Shown piece by piece: positions 49,923-61,375 of a DNA stretch of 64,000 bases. The notes under the pieces were generated by a model. The model was given only the letters and a program-made list of their open reading frames with translations, made no database searches and had not been told where the DNA came from. The position numbers and the translations under genes are program-made. The DNA lies in contig CABZCF010000002.1 of assembly GCA_902524235.1 (NCBI GenBank), forward strand, positions 62,001 to 126,000. Reading direction: 5' to 3'. Source of the DNA: an uncultured Pelagibacteraceae bacterium. Lineage in GTDB: Bacteria; Pseudomonadota; Alphaproteobacteria; Pelagibacterales; Pelagibacteraceae. The first letter of the stretch is position 1. Every line of letters begins with the position of its first letter.

Positions 49923-50931
49923 TTTTTAAATTTTTATAAAGCAAATAAATACTCGAACTAACTAAAAATATAGAACTTATTTGGTGCATAGATGCGAATC
50001 CAATCTGTGCACCATATAATAAAGTAAATATTCCAAGAACAATTTGTATTAATAATAGAACACCAAGTAAATAAACAACGTTTTTTAAACCAAAGATATT
50101 ATTTTTATAAATTTTGTACAGAATAATCATATAAAAAATTATGATTAAATATGCAAGATTTCTATGCATAAACTGAACTAATGATGGATCATTAAATGCT
50201 GAAATTTTAAATATATTTAATATAACATTATCGTCAGGAAAATAAGAATTACCCATTAGTGGCCATGAATTGTATATAGTGCCAGCATCCATTCCAGAAA
50301 CAAAAGCTCCTATTGAAATTTGTACAAATATAAGAATTAAAAAAATAAAAGGAAAAAAAAAGTTTAAACGTTTTTCTGGAACTTTAATTTCCTTTAATTT
50401 AAGATAATTCCAAAAAATTAAAGAGAGTATTAAAAAGGCTATTAATAAATGTAATGAAAGTCTATAGTGACTCACATCAACCCTATCAACAAGACCACTT
50501 GAAACCATGTACCATCCTATAAATCCCTGAAAACAAATTAGAAAAAATATTATATATAAATTAATAAGATATTTAAATTTTATCTTAAAAGAAAAATAAA
50601 TTAATGGAATTAAATAAGCTAGACCTATTAATCTTCCTAAAAATCTATGTATCCACTCCCACCAAAAAATAATTTTAAATTCGTTCATAGTCATAGAATA
50701 ATTTTGTAACTTAAATTCAGGTATTTCCTTGTACAAGTTAAAATAATGAACCCAATCATTTTCATTTAATGGTGGTAAAATACCAGAAAATAATTGCCAT
50801 TTAGTTATAGAAAGACCAGAGTCGGTTAGCCTAGTAAGTCCACCCACAATAATCATAATTGATATAAGCCAAAACATAGAACCTAACCATAAAGAAATAT
50901 AGACTTTTAATTTTGAATTATCTATGTACAT
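49915..50931 (-). CDS. ctaA: Heme A synthase (COX15/CtaA)
   Basis: GGLTRLTDSGLSITKW, EWIHRFLGRLIG, MHRNLAY, MHQISS. Confidence 0.93.
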   Translation of the reverse strand: MYIDNSKLKVYISLWLGSMFWLISIMIIVGGLTRLTDSGLSITKWQLFSGILPPLNENDWVHYFNLYKEIPEFKLQNYSMTMNEFKIIFWWEWIHRFLGRLIGLAYLIPLIYFSFKIKFKYLINLYIIFFLICFQGFIGWYMVSSGLVDRVDVSHYRLSLHLLIAFLILSLIFWNYLKLKEIKVPEKRLNFFFPFIFLILIFVQISIGAFVSGMDAGTIYNSWPLMGNSYFPDDNVILNIFKISAFNDPSLVQFMHRNLAYLIIIFYMIILYKIYKNNIFGLKNVVYLLGVLLLIQIVLGIFTLLYGAQIGFASMHQISSIFLVSSSIYLLYKNLKTN

Positions 50932-50974
50932 AGTCAGTTTGATATAATAAATTTATATAATTCCAATTGAATAA

Positions 50975-51265
50975 ATGTCGCCTATTAAAAAAAAAAAATT
51001 AAATAAATTGAGAAATGAGCTTGATTCTCTAGATAATACATTACTAAAGATTATTAAAAAAAGAACAGCAATTGTTAACCAGGTTTTAAAACTTAAAGAC
51101 TACAAGTATCAAATAGTTGATAAGAAAAGAATAAAAATAATCTTGAACAGAATAAAAAAAAAATCAATTAAAAATAAAATTGATCCAAAAATAACTAATA
51201 ATATTTGGAAAAACATGATTAAATCATACATTGATTATGAAAGAAGAAATTTTAAAAGTAAGTAA
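50975..51265 (+). CDS. Chorismate mutase type II
   Basis: LRNELDSLDNTLLKIIKKRTAIVNQVLKLK. Confidence 0.85.
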   Translation: MSPIKKKKLNKLRNELDSLDNTLLKIIKKRTAIVNQVLKLKDYKYQIVDKKRIKIILNRIKKKSIKNKIDPKITNNIWKNMIKSYIDYERRNFKSK

Positions 51266-51457
51266 TTATTTACTGTGAGGTGGCAATTTTTTTTCCACAA
51301 ACATCTCGTGTTTTCTAGTACTTGGATTGTACTTTTTAGCTTTTAATTTAATCTTAGCCTTTTCTCCACCAGCAGGTTTTTTTACATAATAAAAAAAGGG
51401 ACTATCTGGTTTTGACTCAGGGACTAATCTAACTTTAACGTGTGTTTTTTTTGCCAT
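51266..51457 (-). CDS. rpmG: 50S ribosomal protein L33
   Basis: VKVRLVPES..FFYYVKKP..KIKLKAKKYNPSTRKHEMFVEKKL. Confidence 0.93.
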   Translation of the reverse strand: MAKKTHVKVRLVPESKPDSPFFYYVKKPAGGEKAKIKLKAKKYNPSTRKHEMFVEKKLPPHSK

Positions 51458-51820
51458 TTAATTCTTTTTTAATTCTTTAATTAATTTAGATATTTTTTTT
51501 AATTTAATTTTAATTTTTTCAGAATTATTTATATTTGAAATATTGTTTTCGTCAACTAGTGTTTTCTCTGAATTAATTTGATTTTTTGCACCCTCTATAG
51601 TCATGCCTTTTTCTTTTAAAAGAAATTTAATTTTTTTTAAAATCTTTATAGTTTCAATACTGTAGTATCTTCTAGAATTAAATATTTTAGGTTTAACAAT
51701 TTTGAATTGTTTTTCCCAAAATCTTAATGTATGAGTATTTGGTTTTCCGTCGTTTTTTTTTAAATCTAAAATAATAGCAACCTCTCCAATAGTTTTGTAT
51801 TTTTGATTATTGTTGTTCAC
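51458..51820 (-). CDS. MerR-family transcriptional regulator
   Basis: TIGEVAIILDL..THTLRFWEKQFKIVKP..RRYYSIETIKILKKIK. Confidence 0.9.
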   Translation of the reverse strand: MNNNNQKYKTIGEVAIILDLKKNDGKPNTHTLRFWEKQFKIVKPKIFNSRRYYSIETIKILKKIKFLLKEKGMTIEGAKNQINSEKTLVDENNISNINNSEKIKIKLKKISKLIKELKKN

Positions 51821-52103
51821 TATTTATATATTTTTTAAAATCTTTAGATGCCTTAAATATTATAACATTTCTTGAACTTATGGTTGCTTTTTCTTTAGTT
51901 TTAGGGTTTCTGCCAATTCTCTCTTTTTTTTTTTTTAGAAAAAAGGTTCCAAAACCAGATATTTTAACTTTTTGATTTTTAATCAAATTTTCTAATAATA
52001 TGTCAAAAAAATCGTCAATTAGTGCTTCGCAAATTTTTTTTGAATAACCTATTTGCATATATATAGAGTTTATTATTTTTTTTTTAGTGAGGTTATCTCT
52101 CAT
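51807..52103 (-). CDS. ihfA: Integration host factor alpha / HU-family protein
   Basis: VKISGFGTFFLKKKKERIGRNPKTKEKATISSRNVIIFKAS. Confidence 0.92.
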   Translation of the reverse strand: MRDNLTKKKIINSIYMQIGYSKKICEALIDDFFDILLENLIKNQKVKISGFGTFFLKKKKERIGRNPKTKEKATISSRNVIIFKASKDFKKYINSEQQ

Positions 52104-52104
52104 A

Positions 52105-53109
52105 TTATAAAATATTATTTTTAATCTTTTCTATCAATTTACCCTCAATAATTTTTTCACATACTCCTAGAGAGTTTGCAAATCCAATATAATCAGTTCC
52201 TCCATGACTTTTTATCACTGGTGAATTAAGTCCAAGAAGTATTGCTCCATTATATAGTCTAGGATCTAATTTTTCTTTAAACTTTTTTAAATTTTTAATA
52301 TTTAGAAAAGAAGAAATTTTTCCTATTATATTTCCACTTAATGCATTTTTTAATTCATTTGTTATAAAATTTGCAGTTCCTTCAGCTGTTTTTAAAGCTA
52401 CGTTACCAGTAAATCCATCAGTAACAATAACATTTACATTACCATCCATGATTTGATTACCTTCTATATAGCCACAAAAATCGTATATAGGATTTTTTTT
52501 ATTTGAAAGTTCTTTATATGTATTTTTAATTGTTGAATTTCCTTTTATTTCCTCTGAACCAATATTTAATAACGAAACTTTGGAAGCCTCATGTGGAAAT
52601 AAAGATTTATGTAAAGCTGCACCCATCAAACTAAAATCAATTAAATTTTTTTCATTACACTCTACGTTAGCTCCTAAATCTAAAACAACATTCATACCAA
52701 TTTTATTAGGCCACAATGCTGATAAGGCTGGCTTATCAATGTTTTCAATCATGGGTATGTTTAATTTAGCAATGACAAAAAGTGCTCCTGTGTTACCTGC
52801 AGATACTACAACATCAGATTCTTTACACTTAACACTATCAATTGCTTTCCACATACTAGTATTCTTTCCTTTTTTTGCAGCTGAAAGAGCAGTGTCTTCA
52901 TTAGATATTTTTTCTTTAGTATCGAATAGTTTATAATTTTGTTTTATTGGATATTTTTTTATATATTCTGAGATTTTATCTAAATCACCAAAAATATTAT
53001 ATACTATTGCTTCTTTCTTTTTAGAATGCAAAGAAATACCTCTGATAACTTTTTCAGGAGAATTATCTCCACCCATTGCATCTACTGCAATTCTAATTGG
53101 AGTTAACAT
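52105..53109 (-). CDS. plsX: Phosphate acyltransferase PlsX
   Basis: IAVDAMGGDNSPEKVIRG; VSAGNTGAL; downstream of rpmF. Confidence 0.95.
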   Translation of the reverse strand: MLTPIRIAVDAMGGDNSPEKVIRGISLHSKKKEAIVYNIFGDLDKISEYIKKYPIKQNYKLFDTKEKISNEDTALSAAKKGKNTSMWKAIDSVKCKESDVVVSAGNTGALFVIAKLNIPMIENIDKPALSALWPNKIGMNVVLDLGANVECNEKNLIDFSLMGAALHKSLFPHEASKVSLLNIGSEEIKGNSTIKNTYKELSNKKNPIYDFCGYIEGNQIMDGNVNVIVTDGFTGNVALKTAEGTANFITNELKNALSGNIIGKISSFLNIKNLKKFKEKLDPRLYNGAILLGLNSPVIKSHGGTDYIGFANSLGVCEKIIEGKLIEKIKNNIL

Positions 53110-53112
53110 ATT

Positions 53113-53292
53113 TTACTCTTTGGGGTCTAAAACTTGTCTACCTTTATAAAAACCAGTTTTTAAATCCATATGGTGAGACAGCCTATATTCACCACTTTTT
53201 TTATCTTCAATAATATTTTTTGAAGAATGTCGTATATGAGATCTTCTCTTCCCAGTTCTAGATTTAGTTGTTTTTCGTTTTGGTACAGCCAT
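53113..53292 (-). CDS. rpmF: 50S ribosomal protein L32 (59 aa, absent from ORF track)
   Basis: [59 protein letters not shown]. Confidence 0.95.
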   Translation of the reverse strand: MAVPKRKTTKSRTGKRRSHIRHSSKNIIEDKKSGEYRLSHHMDLKTGFYKGRQVLDPKE

Positions 53293-53294
53293 AA

Positions 53295-53765
53295 TTAAAC
53301 TTCCAATTTTATTATATTGTTTAAGAATGAATTTAAAGAGTTTTTTTTTAACAAATTTATATATTTATCAAAATAATCAACAAAAAAAGCTGTATTTGAG
53401 TTCATATCAACATAATTTAAAAAAAATTCTTTTTTGTTGTTATTATCTTTCTCTTCCCAATCCTCTATTTCTAATATTAGTTTATGAAATAAATTTAAGT
53501 AATTCTTCATTTTTTTATTGATTGAAACGTCGCCATAGCCGATTTCTCTAATAGAAATTTCTAGTTGCCTAAAATTATAATCATATATTTTTTGTAATAA
53601 CTTTTTTTCCTCACTCTTGTATATTTTAAGAAAAAATGCAAAATGAATAAGATAAAATGTTAATCTTATTGAAAAAGTTTCCTCACTATTAATATTTTTA
53701 TATAATAATTTATTTCTAGTTAAATTAATTAAATTATTGTAAATATTAAGGTAATTATCACTCAT
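53295..53765 (-). CDS. Ubiquinol-cytochrome c chaperone (CBP3/UQCC1-like)
   Basis: [30 protein letters not shown]; beside bamE. Confidence 0.75.
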   Translation of the reverse strand: MSDNYLNIYNNLINLTRNKLLYKNINSEETFSIRLTFYLIHFAFFLKIYKSEEKKLLQKIYDYNFRQLEISIREIGYGDVSINKKMKNYLNLFHKLILEIEDWEEKDNNNKKEFFLNYVDMNSNTAFFVDYFDKYINLLKKNSLNSFLNNIIKLEV

Positions 53766-54227
53766 ATGAAAATTATTTTAATTATTGTATTTATACTTAT
53801 ATCAAGTTGCAGCACTAATAAAGTAGTTAAAAATCATGGCACAAGTTTCATAAAAAATAAATCGAAGGATTTAATTGTTAATAAATCTAATAAAAATGAT
53901 GTTTTAGAAATCTTAGGTCCTCCATCTACAAAAAGCTCCTTTGATGATAATATATGGGTATATATAGAAACAAAAAAAGCTAGTACATCCATTTTTAAAT
54001 TAGGCAAAAGAAATACGGAAAAGAATAACATTTTAATATTACAACTTGATGATTTGGGTTTAATTAAAACAAAAAATTTTTATGATTTAGCTAAAATGAA
54101 TGAGATTGAATTTAGTGAAAAGATTACATCAAGTGGTTACCAAAAAAATTCATATGTCTACAACCTATTAACAAGTTTAAGACATAAAATAAATTCGCCT
54201 ATAGAAAGAACTAAATCAAAAAAATAA
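53766..54227 (+). CDS. bamE: Outer membrane assembly lipoprotein BamE (SmpA/OmlA)
   Basis: Lipobox ILISSC; VLEILGPPSTKSSFDDNIWVYIE. Confidence 0.85.
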   Translation: MKIILIIVFILISSCSTNKVVKNHGTSFIKNKSKDLIVNKSNKNDVLEILGPPSTKSSFDDNIWVYIETKKASTSIFKLGKRNTEKNNILILQLDDLGLIKTKNFYDLAKMNEIEFSEKITSSGYQKNSYVYNLLTSLRHKINSPIERTKSKK

Positions 54228-54229
54228 TT

Positions 54230-56335
54230 TTATGAAGCAATTACTGCAAGTAATAATAACGCTACGATATTTGTAATTTTGATCATAGGATTAACAGCAG
54301 GACCTGCAGTATCTTTATAAGGATCTCCTACAGTGTCACCGGTAACAGCAGCTTTATGAGCATCTGATCCTTTTCCACCAAAATTTCCATCTTCAATATA
54401 TTTCTTTGCATTATCCCATGCACCACCACCAGCTGTCATTGACACAGCAACAAACAATCCAGTTATTATAACACCCAATAACATTGCACCGACCGAGGCT
54501 AATGCTGCAACCTGTCCACCAATAAAAAATATTACAAAGTATAAAACTATTGGAGATAAAACTGGCAATAACGAAGGTATGATCATTTCTTTAATTGCTG
54601 CTATTGTTAAAAGATCAACTAATTTTGCGTAATCAGGCTTTTGAGTTTTCTTCATAATACCAGGAAATTTTTTAAACTGTCTTCTTACCTCAACAACTAC
54701 TGCTCCACCTGCTCTTCCAACAGCCTGCATACCCATTGAACCAAATAAATAAGGTAACATTCCACCTATTAATAAACCAACTACAACATATGGATTTGAT
54801 AAATCAAAGGTTACAACTACACCCTCAAGTTTCGAACCTGCAACCTTAGAGAAATGTTTTATATCTTCAGTGTATGCAGCAAAAAGAACTAATGCCCCTA
54901 AACCTGCTGATCCAATAGCATATCCCTTAGTTACAGCTTTTGTTGTATTTCCAACAGCATCTAAGGCATCCGTAGTTTTTCTTACATTATTTGGTAATTT
55001 AGACATCTCAGCTATTCCACCAGCATTATCAGTAACAGGTCCATAGGCATCTAATGCAACAACCATTCCAGCTAAAGCCAACATAGTTGTAACAGCTATA
55101 GCTATACCATAGAGTCCCGCAATTGAATTTGTTAATAAGATGCCAGCAACTATAATTAAAGCTGGTATTGCTGTTGCTTCCATAGATACTGCTAGACCTT
55201 GAATAACATTTGTTCCGTGTCCAGTTGTGGATGATTTAGCAACACTTTTTACAGGTCTGTAATTTGTACCCGTATAATATTCGGTAATCCATATAATCAA
55301 GCCGGTTATTACAAGACCGATAACTCCACAGTAATATAAACTTGTTCCATTAAATGTTTTTTCTTCAACTGAATAAATATTGTCAAAACCAATTACATAA
55401 TCTGTTAATGGATATAAAACAACTAATGATGAAATAGCTGTTACTATAAAGCCTTTATACAAGGCACCCATAACATTTTTACTTTGACCTAGTCTTACAA
55501 AATATGTACCCAAAATTGAGGTAATGATACAAGCACCACCGATTGTTAAAGGATATAACATCATGCTCATATCATTTTGGAAAAAAATTGAAGCTAATAC
55601 CATAGTTGCAACTATTGTAACTGCATAAGTCTCAAATAGATCTGCAGCCATTCCTGCACAGTCACCAACATTATCTCCAACATTATCAGCGATCACGGCA
55701 GGGTTTCTAGGATCGTCCTCTGGTATACCTGCCTCAACTTTCCCTACAAGATCTGCCCCAACATCGGCACCTTTAGTAAAAATTCCTCCACCCAATCGTG
55801 CGAAGATTGATATTAAAGATGCACCAAAACCCAAGGCAACTAATGCATTAACTATTTCTCTTTCATCAATATTGAATTTTAATAAAATGTAATAATAAAT
55901 TGAAATCGAAAGTAACGCTAAACCAGCTACTAACATTCCAGTTACTGCTCCTGATTTGAAAGCAACATTTAATCCATGTGTTAATCCTTTTCTAGATGCT
56001 TCTGCGGTCCGAACATTTGCCTGAACAGAAACAAGCATTCCAATGTATCCAGCAATACCAGATAAGGCCGCACCAATTAAATAACCTAGACCAACTAATG
56101 GACTGAAAGCAATACTTATAATTATTAGTACAACAATACCAACTATTGCTATAGTCTTGTATTGTCTATTTAAATATGCTTTAGCACCAACTTGAATTGC
56201 AGATGCTATTTCTTGCATTTTAGAATTACCTGAACTTGAATTAAGAATATTTTTACCTGTAAAAAAACCGTAAACAATTGATAAAATTCCTGCAAATATA
56301 GTGTAAAGAAGAATTGTTTCGCTTATAGTATCCAT
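54230..56335 (-). CDS. hppA: Membrane-bound proton-translocating pyrophosphatase
   Basis: [51 protein letters not shown]. Confidence 0.97.
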   Translation of the reverse strand: MDTISETILLYTIFAGILSIVYGFFTGKNILNSSSGNSKMQEIASAIQVGAKAYLNRQYKTIAIVGIVVLIIISIAFSPLVGLGYLIGAALSGIAGYIGMLVSVQANVRTAEASRKGLTHGLNVAFKSGAVTGMLVAGLALLSISIYYYILLKFNIDEREIVNALVALGFGASLISIFARLGGGIFTKGADVGADLVGKVEAGIPEDDPRNPAVIADNVGDNVGDCAGMAADLFETYAVTIVATMVLASIFFQNDMSMMLYPLTIGGACIITSILGTYFVRLGQSKNVMGALYKGFIVTAISSLVVLYPLTDYVIGFDNIYSVEEKTFNGTSLYYCGVIGLVITGLIIWITEYYTGTNYRPVKSVAKSSTTGHGTNVIQGLAVSMEATAIPALIIVAGILLTNSIAGLYGIAIAVTTMLALAGMVVALDAYGPVTDNAGGIAEMSKLPNNVRKTTDALDAVGNTTKAVTKGYAIGSAGLGALVLFAAYTEDIKHFSKVAGSKLEGVVVTFDLSNPYVVVGLLIGGMLPYLFGSMGMQAVGRAGGAVVVEVRRQFKKFPGIMKKTQKPDYAKLVDLLTIAAIKEMIIPSLLPVLSPIVLYFVIFFIGGQVAALASVGAMLLGVIITGLFVAVSMTAGGGAWDNAKKYIEDGNFGGKGSDAHKAAVTGDTVGDPYKDTAGPAVNPMIKITNIVALLLLAVIAS

Positions 56336-56402
56336 ATGATTTGATCCTTTATATAAAATGCGGACCTTACAAAAAAAATAATAAAAGGCAATAATTAACT
56401 TT

Positions 56403-57362
56403 TTAAAAAGTATGCCTATAACCTTTGAAATTAGTCATTTTAAGGGGTGTTCCATTTTTTAATAAAATATTTCTTGGATTATTTTTAATTATTTGACCAA
56501 TTATGGTTATCTTTTGATTCAATTTTTTTGCATATTTTTTTATCTCTTTTCTATGTTTTTTAGATGCAGTGAAAATAACCTGGTAATCATCTCCATTAAA
56601 TAAATTTTTTTGTATTGTGAAGTTATTTTTCTTAATAATAGATCTAAACTCCTTAGATACAGGTAATAGATCGATATTAACTTTATATTTATATTTCTGC
56701 TTATTGATCATATTTTGTAAATCTTCAATAATTCCATCAGATATATCAACCGAAGAATTTGCGAACTTTTTCAATAATTCACAGATATTTATTGGGATAT
56801 CGGGCAGATAGTATTTTTTTAAAAAAAAATTTTTTTCATATAATGAAAATTTTTTAATTTTTTTTTTTAAAAATTTTAGGCCTAAGTAACTATCACCTAT
56901 ATTTCCTGAAATATATATATCGTCATTAAACTTTACTTGATTTCTTTTAATAATTTTGGATGAATATCCTAATGAAGTAATGGTGAATGATAAAAAATTT
57001 CCATTTGTTGAGTCTCCACCTGATATCTTTATTTTATATTTTTTTTGTTCTTCTTTAAGTGAATTAATTAATTTTAAAATCATACTCTTGTTCAAAGTTT
57101 TTTTAGGAGATGTAAAAGATATGAAATAATATTTAGGCTTTACACCTTTACAAATCAAATCTGAGATAGATGAACGAATAATTTTCTTAATTAATAAACT
57201 TAATTTAGGTGATCTTGGAAAATGAGTGCCTTCATTATAAGTATCTACCGATATAGCAATTTCTTTTTTTTTATCAAAAAAAACGTCATCATTTAATTTT
57301 AATGCTGAAGGATTATTTTTAGCTAATTTACTTAAATATTTAATTAAATTTTTTTCGTCCAT
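56403..57362 (-). CDS. thiL: Thiamine-monophosphate kinase
   Basis: [39 protein letters not shown]. Confidence 0.93.
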   Translation of the reverse strand: MDEKNLIKYLSKLAKNNPSALKLNDDVFFDKKKEIAISVDTYNEGTHFPRSPKLSLLIKKIIRSSISDLICKGVKPKYYFISFTSPKKTLNKSMILKLINSLKEEQKKYKIKISGGDSTNGNFLSFTITSLGYSSKIIKRNQVKFNDDIYISGNIGDSYLGLKFLKKKIKKFSLYEKNFFLKKYYLPDIPINICELLKKFANSSVDISDGIIEDLQNMINKQKYKYKVNIDLLPVSKEFRSIIKKNNFTIQKNLFNGDDYQVIFTASKKHRKEIKKYAKKLNQKITIIGQIIKNNPRNILLKNGTPLKMTNFKGYRHTF

Positions 57363-57751
57363 TAGGCTCTGATTTTTTTTGATATCTTATCTAAAACAGC
57401 ATTTAAAAATTTTGTTTGTGATAGATCTATAAAAAAATTTGATGCATTTAGATATTCTTTTATAATTATATTTGTAGATGTTGTAGGTTTATATAATAAT
57501 TCAAATATTGCACTTTTCAATATTACTTCAAATACTTTGTCTATACGTCTTACATCTATATCATCCTTAAGATGTAGATTAATCTCGTTATTTATAACTT
57601 CATTTCTCTCAAGTGTGCCGTTAACAATATCCTTAATAAATTTTTTATATCTATGTTTAGGAAAATTTAAATCTAAGTCATTATTTATTAATTTACTGTA
57701 TATTTTTTGAATAATAATTACTCTTGGGTTATTTTTTCCATTATATTTCAT
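57362..57751 (-). CDS. nusB: Transcription antitermination factor NusB
   Basis: KYNGKNNPRVIIIQKIYSKLIN...AIFELLYKPTTSTNIIIKEYLNASNFF. Confidence 0.88.
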   Translation of the reverse strand: MKYNGKNNPRVIIIQKIYSKLINNDLDLNFPKHRYKKFIKDIVNGTLERNEVINNEINLHLKDDIDVRRIDKVFEVILKSAIFELLYKPTTSTNIIIKEYLNASNFFIDLSQTKFLNAVLDKISKKIRA

Positions 57752-57760
57752 TTTTGAATA

Positions 57761-58147
57761 CTATTGAGATAATACTGAAAGCATTGCATTTGCGGCTTCA
57801 GCGCCCTTTTTACTACGTGCAATTGCCTGTTTCTTATTTAGACATGTAATTATACCATTGCCTATAGGTTTTTTATTTTTAACTGAGATATTTAGAATAT
57901 TATCTGTCACAGAGCTTGAAATGAATTTAAAGTGAGGTGTTTGACCTTTTATCACACATCCTAAAGCAATAAATCCATCATATTTCCTCAAATTTTTTGA
58001 GATTGTAATTGGAATTTCAAATACACCAGGAACATAAATAATTTTAAAAGATAATTTGTTTTTTATAGATTTTAATGCACTTTGTAAAAGATTGTTTGAT
58101 ATATTCTCATAATAATTAGCAACAACTATTAAGCATTTCTTATTCAT
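57761..58147 (-). CDS. ribH: 6,7-dimethyl-8-ribityllumazine synthase
   Basis: VPGVFEIPITI, ALGCVIKGQTPHF, GNGIITC. Confidence 0.93.
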   Translation of the reverse strand: MNKKCLIVVANYYENISNNLLQSALKSIKNKLSFKIIYVPGVFEIPITISKNLRKYDGFIALGCVIKGQTPHFKFISSSVTDNILNISVKNKKPIGNGIITCLNKKQAIARSKKGAEAANAMLSVLSQ

Positions 58148-59247
58148 TTTAAAATTTCCTGTTTTATAATTTTTATATTATATCCATCTAATCCAATAAC
58201 TTTTTTTGGTGAACTAGTTATAAGTATCATTTTTTTAATTTTCAAATCTTTAATTATTTGAGCACCTATTCCGTAGTTTCTGATTAGGTTATCCTTTGTT
58301 TTATTTTTCAAAAGTTTATCTTTGTAGTTTTTTAAAGTCTCAGACACAGACTTTAAATTAGTATCATTTATAAAAACTAGTACACAATTATTAAATTTTT
58401 TAAAATAATTTAATGTTTTATTAAAAGAATTTGGTAGTTTTTGGTTAATTAAATAATTTTTAATTACATTTGATGAAATTACTCTGACACGGGGAACAAC
58501 TTTTTTCTTAATTTGTCCTTTAAGAAGTACAAAATGTTCAGAGCCATCAAGCAGATTTTCATATATTTTAATTTTATACTTTATGTTTTTTAAATTTATT
58601 TCAGAATTTTTTTTTAATTTAACGAATTTTTCGCTTTTTAATCTAAAAGCAATTAAATCCTCTATTTTACCGATTTTAAGGTTATGTTTGGATGCAAAAT
58701 TAATTAAACTTTGTCCTTTAGCCATAGTTCCATCATCATTCAAAATTTCACATATTACTGCCGAACTCTTTTTTTTTGCTAATTTTGATATGTCGACAGA
58801 TGCTTCTGTGTGTCCAGCTCTAACTAAAACACCTCCATCTCGTGCAATTATAGGAAACACATGACCAGGTGAAACTATTTCATTTTTTTTAACATTTGCT
58901 CTTGTTGCTATCTTAATAGTTCTAGATCTATCTTGAGCTGATATCCCAGTTGTTATTCCACTTTTAGCCTCTATAGATACTGTAAAAGCCGTTTGGTGTC
59001 TCGATTTGTTTACCGGAGACATATAATTCAAATTTAATTTTTTTGCCTGCGATGAATTTATAGCTAAACAGATGAGTCCTCTTCCATATTTAGCCATAAA
59101 ATTAATTTTTTTAGGAGTTACATCAGATGCACAAAATACTAAATCTCCTTCGTTTTCCCTATTTTCATCATCTATCAATATATACATACCGCCATTCTTA
59201 GCAGTTTTTATAATTTCGCTTATTTTACTAAATTTTTTTTTTTGCAT
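58144..59247 (-). CDS. ribB: 3,4-dihydroxy-2-butanone 4-phosphate synthase with degenerate GTP cyclohydrolase II-like domain (RibBX type)
   Basis: DDENRENEGDLVFCA, RHQTAFTVSIEA, GHVFPIIARDGGVLVRAGHTEA; RibA zinc cysteines not found. Confidence 0.9.
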   Translation of the reverse strand: MQKKKFSKISEIIKTAKNGGMYILIDDENRENEGDLVFCASDVTPKKINFMAKYGRGLICLAINSSQAKKLNLNYMSPVNKSRHQTAFTVSIEAKSGITTGISAQDRSRTIKIATRANVKKNEIVSPGHVFPIIARDGGVLVRAGHTEASVDISKLAKKKSSAVICEILNDDGTMAKGQSLINFASKHNLKIGKIEDLIAFRLKSEKFVKLKKNSEINLKNIKYKIKIYENLLDGSEHFVLLKGQIKKKVVPRVRVISSNVIKNYLINQKLPNSFNKTLNYFKKFNNCVLVFINDTNLKSVSETLKNYKDKLLKNKTKDNLIRNYGIGAQIIKDLKIKKMILITSSPKKVIGLDGYNIKIIKQEILK

Positions 59248-59830
59248 TTAAAAATTTTTTTACATATTTGGAAAGAATGTCAATTTCAATATTTACAAAA
59301 TCATTTATTTTTAAATTAGGTAAATTTGTAAGTTTTAGTGTATGAGGTATTACCCAGATTTTAAAAGTATTTTTATGAATATTTGATATGGTAAGAGATA
59401 TACCATTAATCAAAATTGATGCTTTATCAACCAGATAGATTTCAAATTTATTCATAATCTTAAAAGTAAAAATTAGTGCTTTATCAGATTTTTTTATATT
59501 CATAACTTTGGCTGTTGTATCAACATGTCCTTGACATATATGTCCAGAAATATCTTGTCCTTTTCTTAAGGGTTGCTCTAAATTGATTTTATCACCAATT
59601 TTAATCATCTTAAACTTTGATCTAATCAAAGTTTCATTTGAAAGAAAAAATTCTAGTATATTTTTTTTCTTTGAGATTAAAGTTAAACATACGCCGTCAC
59701 AAGATATAGACATTCCTATAGTTTTTTTTTTATATAATTTTAAATTTGACTTTAGAAATAAATTTATACCTTTGGATCTTTTATCTATCCTTATTACTTT
59801 TCCTACATTGTATATAATTCCATTAAACAT
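59228..59830 (-). CDS. ribE: Riboflavin synthase alpha chain
   Basis: MFNGII..VGKV, GMSISCDGVCLTL, GQDISGHICQGHVD. Confidence 0.93.
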   Translation of the reverse strand: MFNGIIYNVGKVIRIDKRSKGINLFLKSNLKLYKKKTIGMSISCDGVCLTLISKKKNILEFFLSNETLIRSKFKMIKIGDKINLEQPLRKGQDISGHICQGHVDTTAKVMNIKKSDKALIFTFKIMNKFEIYLVDKASILINGISLTISNIHKNTFKIWVIPHTLKLTNLPNLKINDFVNIEIDILSKYVKKFLNAKKKI

Positions 59831-60921
59831 TAGAAATATTTTATAATCTTATCTTTACCAAGGTAAGTGTTAATTGTTTGTTTATTCGAAAAAATTTTTA
59901 ATATACGACTTTTAAATTTATATTTAATAAATCTTTTTTTATTATTTATATTATTTTTAGATTTAAGCAAAAAAAATTCATTATATAGTTTATTTAGTAT
60001 AAAATAGTTAGTTAATTTAATTCCTCCTTCAACTAATAAATAATATACATTTAATTTTTTAATTTTTTTCAATACATATAATAAATCTAAACTATTATTT
60101 TGGTTCAACTTTATATGAATAAGTTTTATTCCCTTTTTTTTTAATTTTTTTAATTTATAATTAATTTTATTATAAAAAATATAAGTTTTAATTTTTTTTG
60201 AGGTTTGCACTAATTTAGATTTAAGACTTATATCTAAATTTTTATCTAAAACAAATCTTGTTGGAGAATATTTTAGTAGTCCATTAAGTCGACAATTTAA
60301 TTGTGGGTTATCAGAATTTACAGTTTTACTTGAAACTAATATTCCCTGATTTTTATATCTTAATAAATGGGAGAAATTCAAGCTATGTGGATTAGAAATA
60401 TATTTTTTATTAGTTTTGATATAATAATCTTTAGTACAAGCAATTTTTCCAGTAATGAAGGGGTAATCTTGACTCTTTAAAAAAAAATACGATTTATAAA
60501 GATTTAAATTTTTTTTAATATGTAAGTTATTTTTTACTTTTATATTAAATTTATTAAGAATTTTTTTTGTTTTTCCTGAGGTTCTAATATCTATATCATT
60601 AACTCCATAAAAAACTTTGCCAATTTTATGTTTTATTATTTGTTTTGTACAAGGTGGTGTTTTTCCATAATGATTGCAAGGTTCTAAAGTTACATACATT
60701 GTCGATCCTTTTAATTTTTCTTTTTTTGCATTTTTTATTGCTACAGTTTCAGCATGAGGGGTGCCACCTATACCTGTCTGTCCAACTGAAATAATTTGAT
60801 TTTTATTAACAATTACGCATCCTACAGAAGGATTGCTACCTGTAAGACCTAACCTATCATCTGCAAGTGATATAGCTAAACTCATGTATCTGTTATCAGA
60901 TTTACTTATTTTTAATGACAT
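59830..60921 (-). CDS. ribD: Bifunctional riboflavin deaminase/reductase
   Basis: [29 protein letters not shown]. Confidence 0.93.
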   Translation of the reverse strand: MSLKISKSDNRYMSLAISLADDRLGLTGSNPSVGCVIVNKNQIISVGQTGIGGTPHAETVAIKNAKKEKLKGSTMYVTLEPCNHYGKTPPCTKQIIKHKIGKVFYGVNDIDIRTSGKTKKILNKFNIKVKNNLHIKKNLNLYKSYFFLKSQDYPFITGKIACTKDYYIKTNKKYISNPHSLNFSHLLRYKNQGILVSSKTVNSDNPQLNCRLNGLLKYSPTRFVLDKNLDISLKSKLVQTSKKIKTYIFYNKINYKLKKLKKKGIKLIHIKLNQNNSLDLLYVLKKIKKLNVYYLLVEGGIKLTNYFILNKLYNEFFLLKSKNNINNKKRFIKYKFKSRILKIFSNKQTINTYLGKDKIIKYF

Positions 60922-61360
60922 TTATTTTGTCTACAAATTGGACAAAATCTTTTTCTTCCCTGAAATTTCTATAAACAGATGCAAATCTGACGTAGGCTAC
61001 TGGATCTAATTCTTTCAATCCATCCATTACCATTGTTCCGACCGAATTTGATGTTATTTCACTTTGTCCTAATTCCTCTAAAGATCTCGAAATTTTTGTT
61101 ATAAATTTTTCAATTGTGTCTGTATCTATGGGTCTTTTCTTTAAAGCGATATAAATTGACTTTGATAATTTATCTCTGTCAAACGGAGATTTTCTTCCAT
61201 TTTTTTTTACAACTATTAATTCTCTAAATTGTACTCTTTCAAATGTAGTAAATCTCTGACCACACACGCAAAGTCTTCTTCGTCTAATTGAGGTTCCATC
61301 TTCTGTAGGTCTGGAGTCAACGACTGATGTCTCACCTTTTTTACAGAATGGGCAAATCAT
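60902..61360 (-). CDS. nrdR: Transcriptional repressor NrdR
   Basis: [31 protein letters not shown]. Confidence 0.97.
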   Translation of the reverse strand: MICPFCKKGETSVVDSRPTEDGTSIRRRRLCVCGQRFTTFERVQFRELIVVKKNGRKSPFDRDKLSKSIYIALKKRPIDTDTIEKFITKISRSLEELGQSEITSNSVGTMVMDGLKELDPVAYVRFASVYRNFREEKDFVQFVDKINVIKNK

Positions 61361-61375
61361 TACTATGATTTATAT

